Shown one piece after another: positions 59,310 through 64,000 of a DNA stretch of 64,000 nucleotides. The notes beneath the pieces were generated by a model that saw only the letters and a program-made list of their open reading frames with translations, was not told the DNA's origin and ran no database searches. The translations under genes and the position numbers were made by a program. Origin of the DNA: Thereva unica (taxonomy: Eukaryota > Arthropoda > Insecta > Diptera > Therevidae); assembly GCA_949987705.1 (NCBI GenBank), contig OX465286.1:8621959-8685958 (forward strand), written 5' to 3'. Each line of letters opens with the position of its first letter. The stretch's first letter is position 1.

Positions 59310-60600
59310 TGCAAGCAGTCGACTCGTGTTCGTTTTTTTTTTTTTTGATTAATACTTTGCAATATTGTTCGTATTTCTCTATTAATCTTTGGTTTTTATA
59401 ACAGGTGATTCTACTGCCCAAATCCCGATGACTATCAACAAAAGAGCTATGAAATGGAATGAAGGGAAATTCCTATTACATAATACGAAATTTTTTTCTT
59501 TTCCTTAAAAGCACAAAATAATTTAAATTTCTACTTTCACTCCTCTCTGTTTTCACAATAAAACAATACAATGTTAAAATAAAAATAAAATAACGAATTA
59601 AAAAAAAAAAAATAGAAGACGATAGAACGATATTAAGAGTAAATTTTAACATTATTTTTTATCAGCACAAAAAAACAACACTTTCAAGGAATGTAGTTAA
59701 ATTCTACTAAAAAAAAATCGACATAGACATTAAAAAAAAAAAAAATTCGTACAAATATAATTTTAAAAACTAAAACAAAAAATGTTTCTGCAATTTTTAC
59801 AATTATGCACAAAATTTAATTTAAATTTATTCTTATATAAGAAAATTAAAACTGCAGATATTTTTTTTTTGTTTTTTTCATTTTTATACAATTAATTCCT
59901 TTGTTTATTTTGTTTTTAATAATTTGTTGTGTTTTTTTTTTCTTCTTCTTCTTTAATATGTATATAGCTCAAAGACTCGAATAACAAATATTTTATTTAT
60001 AATCTAGTAATACATGTAAATAATTATTAAATAGCATCTATATCACAAACTGTTGCATTTACTTACATAACAATTTTGTTTTTGTTTTTTTATTTATTAT
60101 TAAAATTATTTGTTTTATAATAAGGCAAATTTCTTATTCGTTTTTTTTTTTGTTTGTTTGTAATTATATTAATGAAGCATGAAGAATATTATTTGTTTTC
60201 ATTTCTTTTCAATTTTTTTTTTGTTTCATAAGCTTAATATATAATATTATATATAAAAAAGAGCAAAGCCCACTATAAATTCTGGCGTTTATATTATATA
60301 TTAAAAAAAAAATAATAATAATAATAATAAAATTTCACTCAGGCTATCCAAGATTTGTTTCATAAGGCCCCTATGTAATTTTTTTTTCCTTTTTTAAAAA
60401 TCAAGTCTTACTTAATTTTATAATATGAATTTATTTATTTATTTATTTTTTTTTTTCAATTGATTTTTGTTTTTGTTTTATGTACAGGATGCTCTATATT
60501 TAGGATGTAATCAAAATTATGTTTAATAAAGGCAAATTTTAATGTTTATTTCCTGTTACATTACTTTAGTGAGGCTATCTTTCTTTTAATCTGAATAGAT
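59310..60600. other. AT-rich low-complexity intergenic sequence
   Basis: Long A and T runs, (AAT)n near 60310-60330 and (ATTT)n near 60430-60450. No gene or element is supported. Confidence 0.5.
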
Positions 60601-60814
60601 GTGGCCACCTAGGGTTTTATAGTGGTACTAATAAGGCATTTCCTCCGGGGAATGTGATAACTGAACCTAAAGGCATCTTGGAGCGAAGGAAAAAGAAGAG
60701 CACTTTCATGAATTGCTGCTAAATCGTGAGCTAGCTGAGAAGAATTTGGAGGGTCCACAAATATCTGATGATATCGTACGCTGCCGGCGCCAAGCCCTAA
60801 ACGATTTGGTGAAA

Positions 60815-61893
60815 CTAGTCTAGTTTCTCTAGATATCTCCAAGGCTTTTGCTAGAGTATGGCATTCAGCCCTGCTAGCTAAACTCAAAGCTACTGGTGTT
60901 GACTCACTTGTACAGAATTTGATTGAAAGTTTCCTTTCACAGCAGTATTGGATGGCGTCAAATCCGAACCCCATTCGATCCCTGCAGGGCTCCCCCAAGG
61001 ATAAATTTTATCACCTATTTTATTCCTTATATATATATATATATAAATGACCAACTTTCAATTCCCTCCACTCCACTTCTTAGTTTCGCTGACGACATTG
61101 CCCTGCATTACTCTTACGGCTTCGATAAAGCAAGACAAGCAGGCGCCAGATCCTGTCTTGATTATCGTGAAGGAATGTCCAACTCCATAAATAAAGACAT
61201 TGAACTCATTCTAGGTTGGGGAAGCAAGAATCGTGTCGAAGCTAACCCCACCAAAGCCAAGTACTGTCCTATCTCCAATAAAAAGTGCAAACCCTCTCCA
61301 TCCGTGTTAGTGGATTGTGTTGAACTAATGGTTGACCGATCCCTTAACACTTTAGGCGTGACATTAGCCAAAAACTTGCGATGGAATGACCATATATTCC
61401 AAATCGACAAAAAAGCATCCCTACATTGGGTTGCTTCTCGAATACAACTCTCTCACCCTGGCGTGGTTGGATAAAATACAAAAAAAGGGCCCTTAAAATT
61501 ATCGGTGACGACACCGTTTGCTCCACCGTCGACCCCTTGAGCCACCGTAGAAATGTAGCAGAACTGACAAAATTATATCGCTACTAGCATAGCGACTGTA
61601 CTTCGGAAAAAAGCTCTCCTGCCCCTAGATTGGCCCACTCGTCTCATTCCCTCCACCTGGAATTCCTTCTTTCACGCACTCTAAATACTAGTAATTCGTT
61701 TCTAAATAAAACAACTCGACTGTGCAACAATCTTTCGCAGTAAGCATTTCCGAATTCCTATAACATCCTTAACCCATTTCCCTCTCGTACTACGCTTACT
61801 GCTAAACAATGCATCATGACATGGCATACGACATAAAGGACTGGTAGTACAAAAGGTGACTCCTGAGCTTAGAACTGCCACATTGAAAAAATA
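60815..61893 (+). pseudogene. Jockey-like LINE RT fragment, frameshifted
   Basis: Motif A VSLDISKAFARVWHSALLAK (about 60817-60876), LQGSPK, then, after a (TA)n expansion at about 61027-61044, INDQLSIPSTPLLSFADDIA (catalytic FADD intact), INKDIELILGWGSKNRVEAN, SLNTLGVTLAKNLRWNDHIF, and a tail with KKGPLKIIGDDTVCSTVDPL. It ends in a short A-rich run at 61885-61893. Same family as the fragments in Wnk intron 5, and the only one of the three to keep the RT palm. 60600-60814 may be its upstream part but is not readable. Confidence 0.78.
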
Positions 61894-61904
61894 ATCGGCT
61901 CAGA

Positions 61905-62205
61905 AACAATAACGGCTCAGGCGCAGACGGCGTCGCCGCGAAGCTGGATTAAATAAATATGAAGGGCCTACACGATTCGCGATTCCAAGCCAAGCCAAGC
62001 GATTCGTGGATTAATAGTGCACTTATGGGAGCAGGAGCAGGATCCCATAATACTGGAAAGAAGGCGTCCTCTGAGTGTACCAATCATCGCGGTATAAGTT
62101 ATTGAGTGGCGCGCGTATAGGATATTGTTCGCTGTGCTACAAAACAGGTTGGCTCCATACGTTAAAAACATCATAGGTCAGTATCAGTGTACAGCCGACT
62201 ATCCC
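61905..62205 (+). pseudogene. RTE-like RT fragment, opposite orientation to the other RTE copies
   Basis: Broken frames give NGSGADGVAAKL (the family's KASGADG motif), then NHRGIS, and after frameshifts readable blocks corresponding to LQNRLAPYVKNIIGQYQC. The order matches the segment around NCRGITLLS...IIGQYQC of the copy at 52759-52247. It starts directly after the Jockey-like tail. Confidence 0.65.
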
Positions 62206-62513
62206 AAGTAAAAATAAGAGATGGCCTTACAACTAAGGATCGGTGGAGAGTACTCGATTAACTACTCATGAATAGAATCGAAAGAAATTAGTCACTCGCT
62301 CGATGAACTACCTTAACATAAGCATTACTCGATTTTCGGCTGCGACAGATTACAAATACGTGCTTACATTCCCGACTAAAAGAACACACATACTGAACAA
62401 ATGCGCCTGCAACACGGGTATGCACGCTCTCGCTAAAGGCAAGAAATTCTAAAAATGCCCCCCCCCCGCCAGAGATATGCACGAATCTGTTACAGAAAGC
62501 AGGTCAGGACTAT

Positions 62514-62867
62514 TTTACACGATGAAATGCGAAACAAAAAGATTCCTGCAAGCTTAGGGCAGGGGTAAGAGAGGGCTTGAGGGAACACGAAACAATACCA
62601 TGAAACTTTTGAAGCAACTTTGCAGGAAACAGTTTTGACAGCTGATGAATGAAAAGAGGAAATGAAAATAGCCATTAGCCAGTTTTCAAAACAAAGCGGC
62701 GGGTAAATATATGAAAAGTACAAAAGAGAAATGAACAATAAATTCTGTCGAATTATTTGCTGCAAAAGTTTACCCGTAATACACACCAATGAAGTTTCTG
62801 AGGAAACTCCAAAAGGAATTCAGCGATTGCAAGTAACTTTGTTTCGTTTCATGTTTCATCGTGTAAA
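62514..62867. repeat. Foldback/MITE of about 350 bp
   Basis: TTTACACGATGAAATGCGAA (62514-62533, continuing ACAAA) is mirrored by the stretch ending GTTTCATCGTGTAAA at 62867, which starts TTTGTTTCGTTTCATG at 62838. The arms are about 25-30 bp and differ by a 5-bp insertion and one substitution. No coding frame. Confidence 0.65.
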
Positions 62868-63422
62868 TTGGGCCATATGAATGTATACGTAATGGACCAT
62901 TCTGAGCGCGAGTGTCGCTTTACCAAGCGGTCCCCCAACTAAGTACTCACCACGTCACGTCCAATGCTGCTTGACCGAACGAGAACCGGTCTACTGAATA
63001 TGGCACCCTTTATATTTTTTTAAAGCCCCGATTTTACTCCCTATAGTATAAATAACTGAGTATGTACCATGCTTTTTTGAACTATTCCGTTCATGCCTGT
63101 AGAAAAGTAGTCAGGTCAGAAGTCAGGCGTACTGTGCTTGTTCCGGATGTCATGCAAGCGTTTCGATGCTTTCATTGCCTGTTGGAGGCTAAGACCGGAT
63201 GAGTCTTATTTTTACTCAGGTGTGTACAGTAGCTGCTTCGGGTGCCATGCAGGTATTTTGACGTTGAGCGTACGATGCTTCTTGCCTAGTTTCTTCGGTT
63301 TCCCGATTCTGGTCAATTCGGCAGGTCGAGCACCCTCCTAATTTCACACCCAGAATTTAGGCCCAAACGACGGCGGAGTTTGATACAAATTCAAATCTAT
63401 AAAAGCCCGTTTACATCGCAAA
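62868..63422. other. Intergenic sequence, no gene seen
   Basis: Short ORFs such as 63138-63341 have no recognisable domain. No repeat was noticed. Confidence 0.4.
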
Positions 63423-63499
63423 CGCAAATAGAAGCTCTTTTATCACAACAGATAGAAAATCGTACAAATTTCTGTTCTATAAAAGAACTCCAATTTGCG
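63423..63499. repeat. Imperfect hairpin (about 77 bp)
   Basis: CGCAAATAGAAGCTCTTTTA on the left is mirrored by TATAAAAGAACTCCAATTTGCG on the right (last 18 bases ATAAAAGAACTCCAATTT), with a central loop near ATCGTACAAATT. Probably a short MITE or hairpin element. Confidence 0.5.
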
Positions 63500-64000
63500 C
63501 TTGGGACATATTTTTCTCCTTCAAGAAGAGTTATGGGATGTTTAAGGCCTCCGAATTGAGGCAGAAAAATATTTATAATGTGTAAAGCCTTTCTATGGAA
63601 ATATTGAGATAAACTTGCAGTTGGCTTGAATGAACTCTGACTCGGTACTTGAATCTACCCTATAAGTACTGATATGAGTAAAAGTACTCGGTAAAAAGTA
63701 TCCGAATACTGTTACGTGTAGAATCGAAAGCCAAACACTCATATGAGTAAAGAATCGAGTACCGATTTCGTATTCATACTTCCAACTGGCGAACACTGGC
63801 CCCTTGGGCCTTTTAAGGGGAGTAAGATGGCCGTCGAGTTTTTAGAAAATTTTAATGGACACTCACGACGGCCAAACTTGTCCTAAAAGGGGGAGCACTT
63901 GCTGAGAGATCGTGAAACCTATGGCCCCTGTGCTGAAAGTCGAGTCGTGTTTCGTGACAAGTCGTTTGAGATGAAAAAAGTGACATTTCAGTCGAATTGC
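63500..64000. other. Intergenic sequence at right edge
   Basis: Around 63640-63770 there are several ACTC(G)GTA/GAGTA-type words that partly mirror 62245-62290 (ACTCGATTAACTACTC, AGAATCGAAAG), perhaps a very eroded inverted repeat about 1.5 kb across. No gene is supported. Confidence 0.35.

Noticed and set aside
60609..60998. 129-codon minus-strand ORF
   Set aside because: Antisense to the Jockey-like RT motif A region; no domain recognised.

Overview
The window looks like a piece of an insect nuclear genome, most likely dipteran. The signs are a split protein-coding gene with very small introns (54, 55, 57 and 74 bp), poly-Q/His low-complexity coding sequence, AT-rich non-coding DNA, and many remnants of LINEs (LOA/I-like, RTE and Jockey/CR1-like), hAT-like and pogo-like DNA transposons and foldback/MITE elements. 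No prokaryotic operon, CRISPR array, rRNA or tRNA was seen. The species cannot be named from sequence alone.

Layout. 1-1252 (-): an open 417-codon reverse transcriptase fragment of a LINE that continues off the left edge. 1768-12795 (+): the C-terminal seven exons (1,806 codons plus stop) of a large Ser/Thr-rich, Q-rich protein that I read as the regulatory tail of a WNK kinase (fly Wnk); the kinase-domain exons would lie left of the window. Intron 5 of this gene (6651-11698) carries a hAT-like element with decayed Jockey-like and RTE LINEs inside it. 12796-17153: 3'UTR, an internally deleted RTE copy with target-site duplications, a MITE, a degenerate two-exon module and a 105-bp near-perfect palindrome. 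17149-18322 (-): LINE RNase H end, cut off by the next block.

18323-48540 is the dominant feature: about 98 head-to-tail copies of a 309-bp repeat, nearly identical to one another, with subfamilies, deletion variants and multi-monomer (3-, 5- and 7-monomer) block duplications. At 48541 the polarity flips, and about 2.7 inverted monomers of an older, diverged type end the array near 49390.

49370-64000: a second diverged copy of the two-exon module found left of the array, a diverged triplicated repeat, several MITE/foldback elements (50859-51113, 54507-55174 with a nested 54742-55010, 58528-59303, 62514-62867), a second RTE copy with a damaged catalytic motif (51385-53132), an 875-bp hAT-type element with 8-bp target-site duplications (53184-54058), a pogo-like TIR element with a LINE fragment inside it (55924-57315), and Jockey-like and RTE fragments (60815-62205). 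I found no intact host gene right of Wnk.

There is no multi-gene pathway here. The story is a signalling-kinase gene whose downstream DNA has become a landing site for retroelements and a young, block-amplified satellite array. The most unusual things are the structure and polarity switch of that array, the palindrome near its left edge, and the related two-exon modules on both sides of it.
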